64,000 nucleotides of DNA from Haloplanus natans DSM 17983 (lineage in GTDB: Archaea; Halobacteriota; Halobacteria; Halobacteriales; Haloferacaceae). The position numbers and the translations under genes were made by a program. Below the pieces are notes generated by a model. It was not told the DNA's origin, did no database searches, and saw nothing but the letters and a program-made list of their open reading frames with translations. Below, piece after piece: positions 8,704-16,641 of this stretch. The stretch's first letter is position 1. The number at the start of each line of letters is the position of its first letter. The stretch is from the NCBI RefSeq assembly GCF_000427685.1, contig NZ_KE386573.1, positions 2,898,938 through 2,962,937 of the forward strand, read 5' to 3'.

Positions 8704-8789
8704 GACGGGTTCGAGACCCGCGGTGTCGTGGAGCAGGTCGCCGAGTCAGCGGGGTGTACGCTCGACGGGTTCGAGACCCGCGGTGTCGT
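8701..8789. repeat. Two identical 29-nt direct repeats, 60-nt period
   Basis: Bases 8701-8729 and 8761-8789 are identical over 29 nt and separated by 31 nt. Each contains the partial palindrome CGGGTTCGAGACCCG, which folds like a tRNA T-arm (loop TTCGAGA). The first copy overlaps the right arm of the 16-bp hairpin. No cas gene is nearby, and there are only two units. Confidence 0.75.
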
Positions 8790-8828
8790 AGGGGAATGAG
8801 AACGCGCGCCGCGTTGTGAGACCCCCGT

Positions 8829-8916
8829 CTCATAGTGTTTATTGTAACGGTGTACCGGTGGTTCGCCGACCCGTTCTGGCGAACCACCGGTACTGACTTA
8901 CAATGATCACTATCAG
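8829..8916. repeat. 88-nt palindromic repeat, copy 1
   Basis: The termini are CTCATAGTG and CACTATCAG (near inverted repeats), followed inward by TTTATTGTA and TTACAAT. The core is a perfect 14-bp stem, 8854-8867 with 8878-8891. The right end contains the TGA stop codon of mtaD (8913-8915, minus strand). It is the best-preserved of four 88-nt copies in the window. Confidence 0.85.
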
Positions 8917-10205
8917 ACCCCCACCCGGTCCAGCAACCCCTCCGCACGCTCCGCGGCCCGCGCCATCACCGCCGCCTCGTCCAGCGTCAACACCTCCCGG
9001 TCACGCATCACCACCTCGCCGTCACAGATCGTGTGGCGCACGTCCGAACCACGGACGGCGTAGGCGAGGTGGCTCACGAGGTCGTGTTCGGGCGTCAGAT
9101 GCGGCGCGTCGAGGTCGACCACCGCGAGGTCGGCGGCGGCACCGGCCTCGATCCGGCCGGCGTTCAGACCCAGTACGTCCGCGCCGCCCGCCGTCGCCAT
9201 GTGGACGGCGTCGGGGGCGGGGACGGCGCTCGCGTCACCGGCGGCGAGTTTCCCCAGCATCGCCGCGTCCCGCAGTTCGTCGAAGAGGTCGAGGTCGTTG
9301 TTCGAGGCGGCGCCGTCGGTGCCGAGGCCGACGGGGACGCCAGCGTCGAGGAGGCGCTGGACCGGCGCCATCCCGGAGGCGAGTTTCATGTTCGACGCCG
9401 GGCAGTGGACGACACCCGTGCCCCGCCGGGAGAGGAGGTCGATCTCCGCGTCGTCGAGGTGGACGCCGTGGGCGAGAAAATCCGCTTCGGTACAGAGCCC
9501 CATCTCCGCGGCCCACTCCAGCGGCCGCAGTCCCCGGTCCTCGACGATGGGGTCGACTTCGTCGACCGTCTCGTTGGCGTGGTAGTGGACCGGCACGCCC
9601 GTCTCGTGGGCCTCGGTGGCCGCCAGTTCGAGCAACTCCGGCGTGACGGTCGTGAGGCTGTGTGGCATCACGGCCGTCGAGATTCGTCCATCCGCGGCGC
9701 CGTCGAGTCGCCGGGCCATCTCGATCGATTCCTCGATGTCGGCGCGGGCCGCCACGTCGTCCTTGCCGGCGGAGATGGCGCCGTGGCCGAGGACGGCCCG
9801 CACGCCCGCCCGGTCGACCACGTCGGCCGTGCGGTCGATTTCGAAGTACATGTCCGCGAACGTCGTCGTCCCCGACTTGATCATCTCGAGGATTCCGAGG
9901 GCGGCGCCGGCCGCGATGTCGTCGGGGTCGAGCGCCGCCTCGACCGGCCAGATGTCCTCCCGAAGCCACGTATCGAGGGGTTTGTCGTCGGCGTGGCCGC
10001 GAAGGAGCGTCATGGCAACGTGGGTGTGGGCGTTCACTAGTCCCGGCATCACCAGGTCGCCGTCGGCGTCGAGTTCGTCGTCGCCGGCGAGTTCGGCACC
10101 GATTTCGACGATGTCGCCCGCCTCGCGGTCGACCAACACGTCCGCTTCGGTGACGGTCATATCCGATCGGAGAATTCGCCCGCCACGGATCGAGAGGGTA
10201 GCCAT
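8913..10205 (-). CDS. mtaD: 5-methylthioadenosine / S-adenosylhomocysteine deaminase-type amidohydrolase
   Basis: Metal-dependent amidohydrolase of 430 residues, expected to deaminate S-adenosylhomocysteine, methylthioadenosine or 5'-deoxyadenosine. Metal-binding motifs are NAHTHVAMTLLRGH (near residue 58), the central VHYHANETVDE (His) and the C-terminal GTDGAASNNDLDLF (Asp). Gene order mtaD then ahcY on one strand puts two SAH-consuming enzymes together. The stop codon lies inside the terminus of an 88-nt palindromic repeat, so the final residues may have been set by that element. Start MATLSIRGGRI at 10205 is the family beginning. Confidence 0.9.
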   Translation of the reverse strand: MATLSIRGGRILRSDMTVTEADVLVDREAGDIVEIGAELAGDDELDADGDLVMPGLVNAHTHVAMTLLRGHADDKPLDTWLREDIWPVEAALDPDDIAAGAALGILEMIKSGTTTFADMYFEIDRTADVVDRAGVRAVLGHGAISAGKDDVAARADIEESIEMARRLDGAADGRISTAVMPHSLTTVTPELLELAATEAHETGVPVHYHANETVDEVDPIVEDRGLRPLEWAAEMGLCTEADFLAHGVHLDDAEIDLLSRRGTGVVHCPASNMKLASGMAPVQRLLDAGVPVGLGTDGAASNNDLDLFDELRDAAMLGKLAAGDASAVPAPDAVHMATAGGADVLGLNAGRIEAGAAADLAVVDLDAPHLTPEHDLVSHLAYAVRGSDVRHTICDGEVVMRDREVLTLDEAAVMARAAERAEGLLDRVGV

Positions 10206-10282
10206 ATCCCACCATTACCTCCGGCCGGGTTAAGTCCGGTTCGGTGAAAAGACGTTTACCGATCGGACCGGGAGTGGTATCG

Positions 10283-10912
10283 ATGCCCTCCACCACACGC
10301 AGACGCGCCCTCTCCGGCGCGGCGGCGCTTCTGACCGGATTCGCCGGCTGTTCCGGCGAGTCGTCGTCGGGGTCGAGCTATCCGCCCGAGGAAGTCGGGT
10401 CCGTCGAGACCGACCCCGAGTCGTACAGCCTCCGCAACCCGAGCGCCGAACCGGTCGTCTGGACCGGCGAGCGCCCGACGCCACGCGAGGACGAGGACCG
10501 TCGGCACTACCGACACCACACGTTCGTCACGGGGCCGGACGACGCCGCCGGCCTCTCCGTCGCGGACGTTCCCGGCGTCGACGAGGCCCGCGCCTTCCTC
10601 GACGCGACCGACTACGACGCCGCGACGGTGTACGTCGAACAGCAAACCGTACAAGAGTGTTTCGCGCCGGAACTCTGTCACGTCCGGTGGTCCGAGGACG
10701 ACATCGAGACGAGCTACGCCCGGCGCTACCGCGACGCCGACGTGGCCTGCGAGACGGACGCCGAGGACACGATCGCGACGCTGATCCGAATCCCCGAGGC
10801 GTTCGATCCGAGCGGCATCGACAGCTACGGATCGAGCTACGGGTCGGGCACCTGCGAGGAACGCAACGCACGGCTGCGACGGCGGCAAAACGAATCGCGG
10901 AGGGCGGAATGA
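10283..10912 (+). CDS. Haloarchaeal lipoprotein of unknown function
   Basis: A 209-residue secreted protein. MPSTTRRRALSGAAALLTG carries a twin-arginine motif, and GFAGC is a lipobox whose Cys is near residue 22, predicting Tat export and lipid anchoring. The mature part is acidic, with five further cysteines (two in QECFAPELCHV, one in ADVACET, one in SGTCEER), suggesting disulfides outside the cell. Its TGA overlaps the ATG of the next lipoprotein gene, so the two are translationally coupled. The ATG at 10283 was chosen because the Tat signal begins there. No family recognised. Confidence 0.75.
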   Translation: MPSTTRRRALSGAAALLTGFAGCSGESSSGSSYPPEEVGSVETDPESYSLRNPSAEPVVWTGERPTPREDEDRRHYRHHTFVTGPDDAAGLSVADVPGVDEARAFLDATDYDAATVYVEQQTVQECFAPELCHVRWSEDDIETSYARRYRDADVACETDAEDTIATLIRIPEAFDPSGIDSYGSSYGSGTCEERNARLRRRQNESRRAE

Positions 10913-12204
10913 ACGATCACACGCTCACCCGTCGGGGCGCGCTCGCGGCCCTCGGCGCGCTCGCGGGATGTAGCGCGGCGAACCCCCTCGGCGACGGCCG
11001 GACCGAACTCGACGGCGCGGCGATCCGGGCGCTCGTCGACGACTCGGTGCCCGCGGTGCCGGAACGGCTCCCTGTCGGCGTCGGCGCGGCCCACCTCGCG
11101 GCGAGCGAGGAGCGCGCGCGGGCGCTTCTCGACGCCGTGCCCGCGAGCCTCGGATCCGACGACCTTCCGAACGGAGCGATGCGCGAGCAGGTCCGGCGAA
11201 AACGGGAGTACGCCGTCGAGAGCCTGGACGCCGCAGCCGTGGCGCCGACGCCGTTCGAACGGCTGGACGCCCTCGCCGACGCGCGGGCCGAGGCCCGCTT
11301 CGCCGCCGGGGCGTGGCGTGCCGTCGACGACGGCCTGACCCGCGACGACATGCGCGAGGAGGCCGGGACCGTCCGCGACGAGCGGGCGGCGTTCCGGGAG
11401 CGGTGGCGGTATCTCGGCGGCGATCCGGCCGTCGCGGTGCGGGTCCACGCCGAAATCGAGGAGCGCGTCGACGCGGGGCGGGCCGACATCGCGCTCGGCG
11501 AGCCCCGGCGCTACCGCGTCGGCAACCCCCTCGGTGTGGGCGAAATCGCCGAGGAGGTCGAACGCGCCCGCGTCGCCGTTTCCGACGCCACCCACTGTTA
11601 CGACCGGCTGCTGGCGTCGGTCGACGAGCCGACGGAACTTCGTACCCGGTTTCTCGACGCCCGCCGGACCGTGCGCGAGACGTTCGAGTCGGAGCGCGAC
11701 GACCTGCCGCCCGTCGACGCCGAGGAGCCGTGGCAAATCGAGGGAGTCGACACCGAGGGGACGCCCGCGGCGGCGGCGCTGGAGGACCTCTACCGGCCGA
11801 TCAACCCTCGACACGACGACGACTGGGACGACGAGTGGCCCGCGCGGTCCCTGCACTGGGCACACGCCTCCCTGCTCGGTCTGCGGGCGTTCGCGTCGCT
11901 CCGTAACGCCGTCGCCGACGGCGAGACGTTCGCGGTCGAGTCGGCCGACGACGTGGCGGCAGTCCGACGCGAGGCGATCGACGCGGTTCGGGCGGCGGCG
12001 GCGGAGCCGACGATCCTGGGACGGACGGCGCTGACCGACGCGGCGGCCCGGCTGGGACACGCCGACGACCGGCTGAGTGAGGTGCATGACGACGTGAGCG
12101 CCGGCCAGATCCGAAACGAGGTGGGGCGGTATCTCGTCGTGATGGCGCGGGCGGGGGCGGTGTCGAGCGCGAGCGAACGGGTGGTCGAGGCGTTGCGGTC
12201 GTGA
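10909..12204 (+). CDS. Large haloarchaeal lipoprotein, mostly helical
   Basis: A 431-residue protein with an RR signal ([17 protein letters not shown]), lipobox Cys near residue 21. The mature chain is Ala/Arg/Glu/Asp-rich and appears almost wholly alpha-helical, with no obvious catalytic motif. It overlaps the upstream lipoprotein gene by ATGA, and the pair probably forms an operon of two surface-anchored partners. The ATG at 10909 is favoured over longer in-frame extensions because it starts exactly at the signal peptide. No family recognised. Confidence 0.75.
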   Translation: MNDHTLTRRGALAALGALAGCSAANPLGDGRTELDGAAIRALVDDSVPAVPERLPVGVGAAHLAASEERARALLDAVPASLGSDDLPNGAMREQVRRKREYAVESLDAAAVAPTPFERLDALADARAEARFAAGAWRAVDDGLTRDDMREEAGTVRDERAAFRERWRYLGGDPAVAVRVHAEIEERVDAGRADIALGEPRRYRVGNPLGVGEIAEEVERARVAVSDATHCYDRLLASVDEPTELRTRFLDARRTVRETFESERDDLPPVDAEEPWQIEGVDTEGTPAAAALEDLYRPINPRHDDDWDDEWPARSLHWAHASLLGLRAFASLRNAVADGETFAVESADDVAAVRREAIDAVRAAAAEPTILGRTALTDAAARLGHADDRLSEVHDDVSAGQIRNEVGRYLVVMARAGAVSSASERVVEALRS

Positions 12205-12317
12205 CCGAGGCCTCGACGCGACGCGGCGGGCGGAGTGAGCCGCGGAATCGCGGAAACCGTAGGGACCGGGGCTTCGCACCCAAAAGGCAATTGCACCCGG
12301 ACCGAGAGATATCGACA

Positions 12318-13163
12318 ATGCGCATCGCCATCCCCAACAAGGGCCGTCTGCACGATCCCTCGATCGACCTCCTCGAACGCGCCGGCCTCCACCTCGAAGG
12401 CGGCGCGGACCGCAAACTCTACGCGAACACGGTCGACCCCGACGTGACCGCGCTCTTTGCCCGCGCCGCCGACATCCCCGAGTACGTCTCCGACGGCGCC
12501 GCCGCCGTGGGGATCACCGGCCTCGATCAGGTGCGGGAGTCGGGGCACGACCTGGTCGACCTGCTCGACCTCGAATTTGGTCGGTGCCGCCTCGTCGTCG
12601 CTGCGCCGGAGGACGGCGACATCGAGACGGTCGCGGATCTGGAGGGTGGCACCGTCGCCACCGAGTTTCCCCGCATCACCCGCGACTTCTTCGCGGAACG
12701 GGGTGTCGACGCCGACGTGGTCGAGGTGACGGGCGCGACGGAGCTCACCCCCCACGTCGACATGGCGGACGCCATCGTCGACATCACGTCGACGGGGACG
12801 ACGCTCCGCGTGAACCGGCTGGCCGAAATCGAGGAGGTGCTTTCGAGTTCGGTCCGGCTCGTTGCCCACCCCGACGCCGTCGACGACGAGAAAATCCGGC
12901 AACTGGTAACGGCCTTCGAATCCGTCCTCGCCGCCGAGGATCGGCGCTACGTGATGTTGAACGTGCCCGAGGACCGCCTCGACGACGTGCGCGACGTGTT
13001 GCCGGGGATGGGCGGCCCGACGGTGATGGACGTGGCCGGCAGCGACGACGTGGCGGTCCACGCCGTCGTCGCGGAGCGCGCCGTCTTCGGCGTCATCAAC
13101 GACCTCAAAGCGATGGGGGCGAGCGACATCCTCGTCACCGAAATCGAGCGGCTGGTGGAGTGA
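12318..13163 (+). CDS. hisG: ATP phosphoribosyltransferase HisG (long form)
   Basis: First enzyme of histidine biosynthesis, joining ATP and PRPP. At 281 residues it is the long form, with a C-terminal ACT-like HisG_C domain that allows histidine feedback without HisZ. Visible are [11 protein letters not shown] at the start, the periplasmic-binding-like fold and the PRPP-binding [14 protein letters not shown] loop (near residue 155). It stands alone, convergent and directly abutting the CPBP protease gene, with no other his genes nearby, as is common in haloarchaea. Confidence 0.96.
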   Translation: MRIAIPNKGRLHDPSIDLLERAGLHLEGGADRKLYANTVDPDVTALFARAADIPEYVSDGAAAVGITGLDQVRESGHDLVDLLDLEFGRCRLVVAAPEDGDIETVADLEGGTVATEFPRITRDFFAERGVDADVVEVTGATELTPHVDMADAIVDITSTGTTLRVNRLAEIEEVLSSSVRLVAHPDAVDDEKIRQLVTAFESVLAAEDRRYVMLNVPEDRLDDVRDVLPGMGGPTVMDVAGSDDVAVHAVVAERAVFGVINDLKAMGASDILVTEIERLVE

Positions 13164-14192
13164 TCAGTCCTCGGGCGCCGGCTCCCAGCGGTCGCCGTCG
13201 ATCGACCCGTCCGTCGCGTCCCGCTCCGGTCGCAACTCCGGCGTCGTCACCGCCGAGTCGATCCGCAGGTCGCCGGTGCGCCACCGGACCCAAGCGGCGA
13301 TAGCGGCGGTGCCGACGGCCATCGCACCGAGGCCGAGGAGGCCCGCTTCCGGGCCGAACGCGCCGCCGGTGACGACGTTCGGTCCCGTCTCCTCGACGGC
13401 GACGACGCTCGCACTGACGCCCAGACCGGAGACGGGAAACCCGAAGACACCGCCCTGAAACAGGTTCCAAGTGATATGGAGGCCAATGGGAACCGCGAGT
13501 TCGCCGGTCAGGACGTAGCCGACGGCCAGCATCACGCCCGCGACGACGATAGCGAGCGTCGAGAGCATCGTCACGTTCGGGTTGTTGGCGTGGGCGAGGC
13601 CGAACACGAGCGAGGAGAGAAGCGTCGCACTCACGACGGCACCGCGGTCCCCGAGGATGCCGGCGAGCCCCTCGGCGGCGTTCGTCAGGAGATACCCCCG
13701 CAGGAGGAGTTCCTCGTAGACGCCGACGACAACGAAGACGGCGACGAGACCGGCAAAGCGAACGGGAAAGCCGGAACGGGGCTGGACGGTGCCGGTCACG
13801 CGCACCCACCCGGCCGCGAGCGTGACGAGAAAGAGCAGTGCCATGAGGCCGGCGCCGAGGGCGAGGCCGAACCCGCAGTCGAGCCACCAGTCCCGGTCGA
13901 GTCGGAGGCCGAAATCGCGGAGTCGTCGCCGGTCGATGTACCGGCCGGCGATCAGCACGGAGAGCGTGACCGTCCCGCCGGTGAGAGCGATACCGACGAC
14001 GGCGACGACGGCCGTCCCGACGGCCTCGCCGAACGTCGTCGCGAGCCACGCCCGGAGCGACCCGAATCCGATCGTCGCGCCGACGCTCGTCCCGACGGCA
14101 AGCAGCGCCGAGACGACGATCAGGAGGACGACCCGGAAGAGCGCCCGGGGGCGGCGCTCGGCGTCGTTCCACACCACGTCACGGAGACCCAT
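13164..14192 (-). CDS. CPBP-family intramembrane metalloprotease
   Basis: A 342-residue membrane protein with about eight TM helices. It carries the CPBP (Abi/CAAX-protease) motifs: EELLLRGYLL with the catalytic double Glu, FGLAHANNP with a His, and HITWNLF with the second His. These enzymes cleave prenylated or membrane substrates; the substrate here is unknown. The start MGLRDVVWNDAE at 14192 was chosen since upstream in-frame sequence lacks protein character. Its stop codon abuts that of convergent hisG. Confidence 0.85.
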   Translation of the reverse strand: MGLRDVVWNDAERRPRALFRVVLLIVVSALLAVGTSVGATIGFGSLRAWLATTFGEAVGTAVVAVVGIALTGGTVTLSVLIAGRYIDRRRLRDFGLRLDRDWWLDCGFGLALGAGLMALLFLVTLAAGWVRVTGTVQPRSGFPVRFAGLVAVFVVVGVYEELLLRGYLLTNAAEGLAGILGDRGAVVSATLLSSLVFGLAHANNPNVTMLSTLAIVVAGVMLAVGYVLTGELAVPIGLHITWNLFQGGVFGFPVSGLGVSASVVAVEETGPNVVTGGAFGPEAGLLGLGAMAVGTAAIAAWVRWRTGDLRIDSAVTTPELRPERDATDGSIDGDRWEPAPED

Positions 14193-14286
14193 TGACCTCA
14201 CGTGCGTGGCGGCGTCTAATAGGGATTGCCGTGGTGCGCGAATATTTTCAGAGAGAATACATAATGAACGTATGCGTAAGATTAGT

Positions 14287-14308
14287 GTGAGCTGGTACCG
14301 AAGCTCAC
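14287..14308 (+). promoter_or_regulatory. 7-bp hairpin just before a start codon
   Basis: GTGAGCT (14287-14293) and AGCTCAC (14302-14308) form a 7-bp stem with an 8-nt loop ending 3 nt before the ATG at 14312. An A/T-rich patch (GCGAATATTTTC, 14238-14249; further at 14256-14285) precedes it and may hold the promoter. It could act as an operator or translation control. Confidence 0.4.
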
Positions 14309-14311
14309 GGT

Positions 14312-14533
14312 ATGAGTTCACACACTGTCGACCGCGAACGGCTCCCGTCGATGGACGAACCGCTCGATGCCGTGGACACGCTCCTGACGGGTGGCGGGGC
14401 GGTGGGGATCCTGCTGTACGCGGTGGCCCTGTTGCTCGGCCACACCGAGGCGGCGACGGTCGGCGTGGGTATCGGCGTCGTCTGCGTGCTCGGCGCGCTC
14501 ACGGTTCGGAGCGTGGTGCGGACGATCGGTTAG
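14312..14533 (+). CDS. Small two-helix membrane protein
   Basis: A 73-residue protein. A polar N-terminus of about 28 residues (MSSHTVDRERLPSMDEPLDA) is followed by two hydrophobic helices (about 29-46 and 49-66), ending VVRTIG. It is convergent with the next gene, overlapping by four bases at the stops. No family recognised; similar small proteins are common in haloarchaea. Confidence 0.7.
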   Translation: MSSHTVDRERLPSMDEPLDAVDTLLTGGGAVGILLYAVALLLGHTEAATVGVGIGVVCVLGALTVRSVVRTIG

Positions 14534-14907
14534 CCCGGCGCCGAGAGGACGAGTACGTAGAGGCTGAAGATCATGCTCCCGAGGATGATGCTGACGACGG
14601 CGTGAATCGCGGTGACGCCGGCGGTCAGCCGGCGGTCGATGTCGTAGACGTACTTGATCAGGACGGCGTCGACGGCGAGGGCGACGAGGAGCGCGGGGAT
14701 AGAGGGGAGTTCGAGCGCGGCGGCGACGACGGCGATAGCGGCGGGGAACGGCCCGACGAGGAAGGCGTTGCGAACCGGTACGTCGCCGAGTACGTTCCGG
14801 GCGGCGAGGTGGGCGGTGAGGGTGAGAAACAGGGCAAACAGCGCGGCGGTGCCGGCGACGGCGAGGGGGGACGCCGCGCCGACCGTCTGGAGCGGGACGG
14901 GGACCAT
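14530..14907 (-). CDS. Conserved haloarchaeal membrane protein, four TM segments
   Basis: A 125-residue hydrophobic protein with four predicted TM helices, roughly residues 12-34, 48-64, 68-84 and 97-120. Charged residues cluster in the DIDRRLTAG loop between helices three and four. It is followed upstream, 12 nt away on the same strand, by the TBP gene, so it is probably co-transcribed with tbp as its distal gene. Function unknown. Confidence 0.75.
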   Translation of the reverse strand: MVPVPLQTVGAASPLAVAGTAALFALFLTLTAHLAARNVLGDVPVRNAFLVGPFPAAIAVVAAALELPSIPALLVALAVDAVLIKYVYDIDRRLTAGVTAIHAVVSIILGSMIFSLYVLVLSAPG

Positions 14908-14919
14908 CGGGGCCGGTGA

Positions 14920-15480
14920 CTATCCCAGGAGTCCGAGTTCTTCGAGGCGGGAGACGATCACGTCGACCGCTTCCTCGGCGTCCTCGGGCTGTTTTCCGCC
15001 CGTGATGACGAGTTTGCCGGACCCAAAGAGGAGCGCGACCACGTTGGGGTCGTCGAGACGATAGACCAAACCGGGGAACTGCTCGGGTTCGTACTCGATG
15101 TTCTCCAGACCGAGGCCGATAGCGATGGCGTTGAGGTTGAGATTCCGACCCAGATCCGCGCTCGTGACGATGTTCTGAACGACGATTTCCGGATCGTCGT
15201 CCACGCTGATCTTGAGGTCGCGGAGCTTATCGAAGACGATGTGTAGGCTCTCGTGAACGTCGGCGGTGGATTTCGCGCCGGTGCAGACTATCTTCCCCGA
15301 CCGGAAGATCAGCGCCGCCGACTTGGGGTTCTGTGTCCGGTAGACGAGGCCGGGAAACTGCTCGGGGTCGTAATCCGCGCCTTCCAAGTCCATCGCGACG
15401 CTCTGGAGGTCGAGTTCCTGTCCGATTCCGGTAGAAGCCACCACGTTCTCGATGTTGATCGTCTCCTTGGGATCGGTCAT
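14920..15480 (-). CDS. tbp: TATA-box-binding protein (TBP)
   Basis: General transcription factor of 186 residues that binds promoter TATA boxes and recruits TFB and RNA polymerase. The two direct repeats of the saddle are plain: EQFPGLVYRTQNPKSAALIF in the first half and EQFPGLVYRLDDPNVVALLF in the second, with the matching SGKIVCTGAK and SGKLVITGGK. Haloarchaea carry several TBPs; the arrangement and sequence fit the main housekeeping TbpE type. Its own promoter has a strong TATA box. Confidence 0.97.
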   Translation of the reverse strand: MTDPKETINIENVVASTGIGQELDLQSVAMDLEGADYDPEQFPGLVYRTQNPKSAALIFRSGKIVCTGAKSTADVHESLHIVFDKLRDLKISVDDDPEIVVQNIVTSADLGRNLNLNAIAIGLGLENIEYEPEQFPGLVYRLDDPNVVALLFGSGKLVITGGKQPEDAEEAVDVIVSRLEELGLLG

Positions 15481-15507
15481 GAGACGACTTAAGTATCGTA
15501 TTTAAGG

Positions 15508-15516
15508 TTTAAAAAG
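15508..15516 (-). promoter_or_regulatory. TATA box of tbp
   Basis: The minus strand reads CTTTTTAAA, 28-36 nt before the tbp start codon at 15480, inside an A/T-rich stretch (15488-15520). A classic haloarchaeal promoter for a short- or no-leader transcript. Confidence 0.6.
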
Positions 15517-15550
15517 ATTGGTGGGCCGTCGCCGGCGGGTCGGTAGTCTC

Positions 15551-16543
15551 ATGCCGACGGCGGACGGACGGCGACGCGTGTACGGTCTCGAACTCGCGGG
15601 CGAGGACGACGCGTTCGCGGCCCGGGAAGCCGCGTGTGCAGCGACGGCGGTCGACGTGATCGCCCCCGGGTTGGCGACGGCCCGGGGCGTCGACGAAGAC
15701 CGCCTCCGAACGCTCGCGTACACCCACCGCGCCAGCCGACTGCTCGGCCGCTGCGTGGCCGATATCGACGCTGCGCGGGCCGCCGTCGAGGCGGCGACGA
15801 TCGACCGCTCGGGCACCGTCGCCGTCCGCGCTCGCGACGTTCGGGGGACGGCGGGGATCGACACCCGCCGTGCCGAACGTGAACTCGGCACCGCGCTCGT
15901 CGACCGCGGGTTCGTCGTCGACCTCGACGCCCCCGACCACGAACTCCGGGCCTGCTTCGCCGGCGACACCTGCCTGCTCGGCTGGCTGGTCGCCGAGAGC
16001 GTCCGCGACTACGGCAACCGCAAGCCGACCGACCGGCCCTTCTTCCAGCCCGGAAGTATGGCCCCGCTCGACGCCCGCGCGTTCGTCAACCTCGTCGGCG
16101 CCGAACCGGGGGCGACGGTTCTCGATCCGATGTGCGGGACGGGGGGCACGCTGATCGAGGCGGGGCTCGTCGGTTCCCGTCCCATCGGGATCGACGCCCA
16201 GCGAAAGATGGTATACGGCGCCAGCGAGAACTGTCGGGCGTATCTCGACGACTACCACCTCTGCCGTGGCGACGCGACGGCCCTCCCTCTCGTCGACGAC
16301 GCGGTCGACGGCGTCGTATTCGACGCACCGTACGGCCGCCAGTCGAAAATCGCCCGCCACTCCCTCGCGGATCTCGTCTCGGGAGCGCTCGCGGAAGCGG
16401 CCCGAGTCGCGCCGCGGGCGGTCGTCGTCGCCGATCGGTCGTGGCGCGAGGCGGCCGAAGACGCGGGGTGGACGGTCGAGGCGAGCTTCGAGCGGCCGGT
16501 CCATCGCTCGCTCACGCGGCACGTCCACCTGCTGGAGCGATGA
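15551..16543 (+). CDS. tRNA (guanine-N2) methyltransferase, TrmG10/Trm11 family
   Basis: A 330-residue SAM-dependent enzyme expected to methylate the N2 of guanine 10 (or a nearby G) of tRNA. The N-terminal half (about 1-145) resembles a THUMP RNA-binding domain. The Rossmann methyltransferase part starts near residue 170 with VLDPMCGTGGTLIEA (motif I). Motif IV reads FDAPYGRQSKI, that is DAPY where DPPY is usual. The start MPTADGRRRVYGLEL at 15551 fits the family. An 88-nt palindromic repeat starts 11 nt after the stop. Confidence 0.88.
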   Translation: MPTADGRRRVYGLELAGEDDAFAAREAACAATAVDVIAPGLATARGVDEDRLRTLAYTHRASRLLGRCVADIDAARAAVEAATIDRSGTVAVRARDVRGTAGIDTRRAERELGTALVDRGFVVDLDAPDHELRACFAGDTCLLGWLVAESVRDYGNRKPTDRPFFQPGSMAPLDARAFVNLVGAEPGATVLDPMCGTGGTLIEAGLVGSRPIGIDAQRKMVYGASENCRAYLDDYHLCRGDATALPLVDDAVDGVVFDAPYGRQSKIARHSLADLVSGALAEAARVAPRAVVVADRSWREAAEDAGWTVEASFERPVHRSLTRHVHLLER

Positions 16544-16553
16544 GGGCGCCGCG

Positions 16554-16641
16554 CTCATACGGTTTATCGTAAGTCACTACCGATGGATAGCCGGCTCGTC
16601 TCGGCGATCCACCGGCGAACCGTTACAATAATCCGTATCAG
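16554..16641. repeat. 88-nt palindromic repeat, copy 2
   Basis: The termini are CTCATACGG and CCGTATCAG, followed inward by TTTATCGTAAGTCAC and CGGTTACAATAA. The stem is less perfect than in copy 1. It lies between convergent genes, and its right end contains the TGA stop codon of the TRAP permease gene (16638-16640). It has exactly the same length and layout as the other copies. Confidence 0.85.

Larger units (their letters stand above)
8620..8828 (-). promoter_or_regulatory. Repeat- and hairpin-rich leader of ahcY
   Basis: Sense with ahcY, this ~210-nt region holds two 29-nt direct repeats, then a perfect 16-bp hairpin, then ~50 nt to the start codon. No ORF is present. The repeats can each form a small hairpin (CGGGT...ACCCG). 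Position and structure suggest a 5' regulatory RNA or terminator/operator array for ahcY. I do not recognise a known SAH or SAM riboswitch consensus. Confidence 0.45.

Noticed and set aside
8701-8729. tRNA gene
   Set aside because: Only a T-arm-like hairpin is present; no acceptor, D or anticodon arms can be drawn around it.
8701-8789. Two-unit CRISPR array (29-nt repeats, 31-nt spacer)
   Set aside because: Sizes fit, but there are only two units, no cas genes in the window, and one repeat overlaps a perfect hairpin in the ahcY leader. A leader structure is the better reading.
7039-8799. 586-codon plus-strand ORF across ahcY and its leader
   Set aside because: It is antisense to ahcY and runs through the hairpin/repeat leader; its protein contains the repeat translated twice and no recognisable domain.
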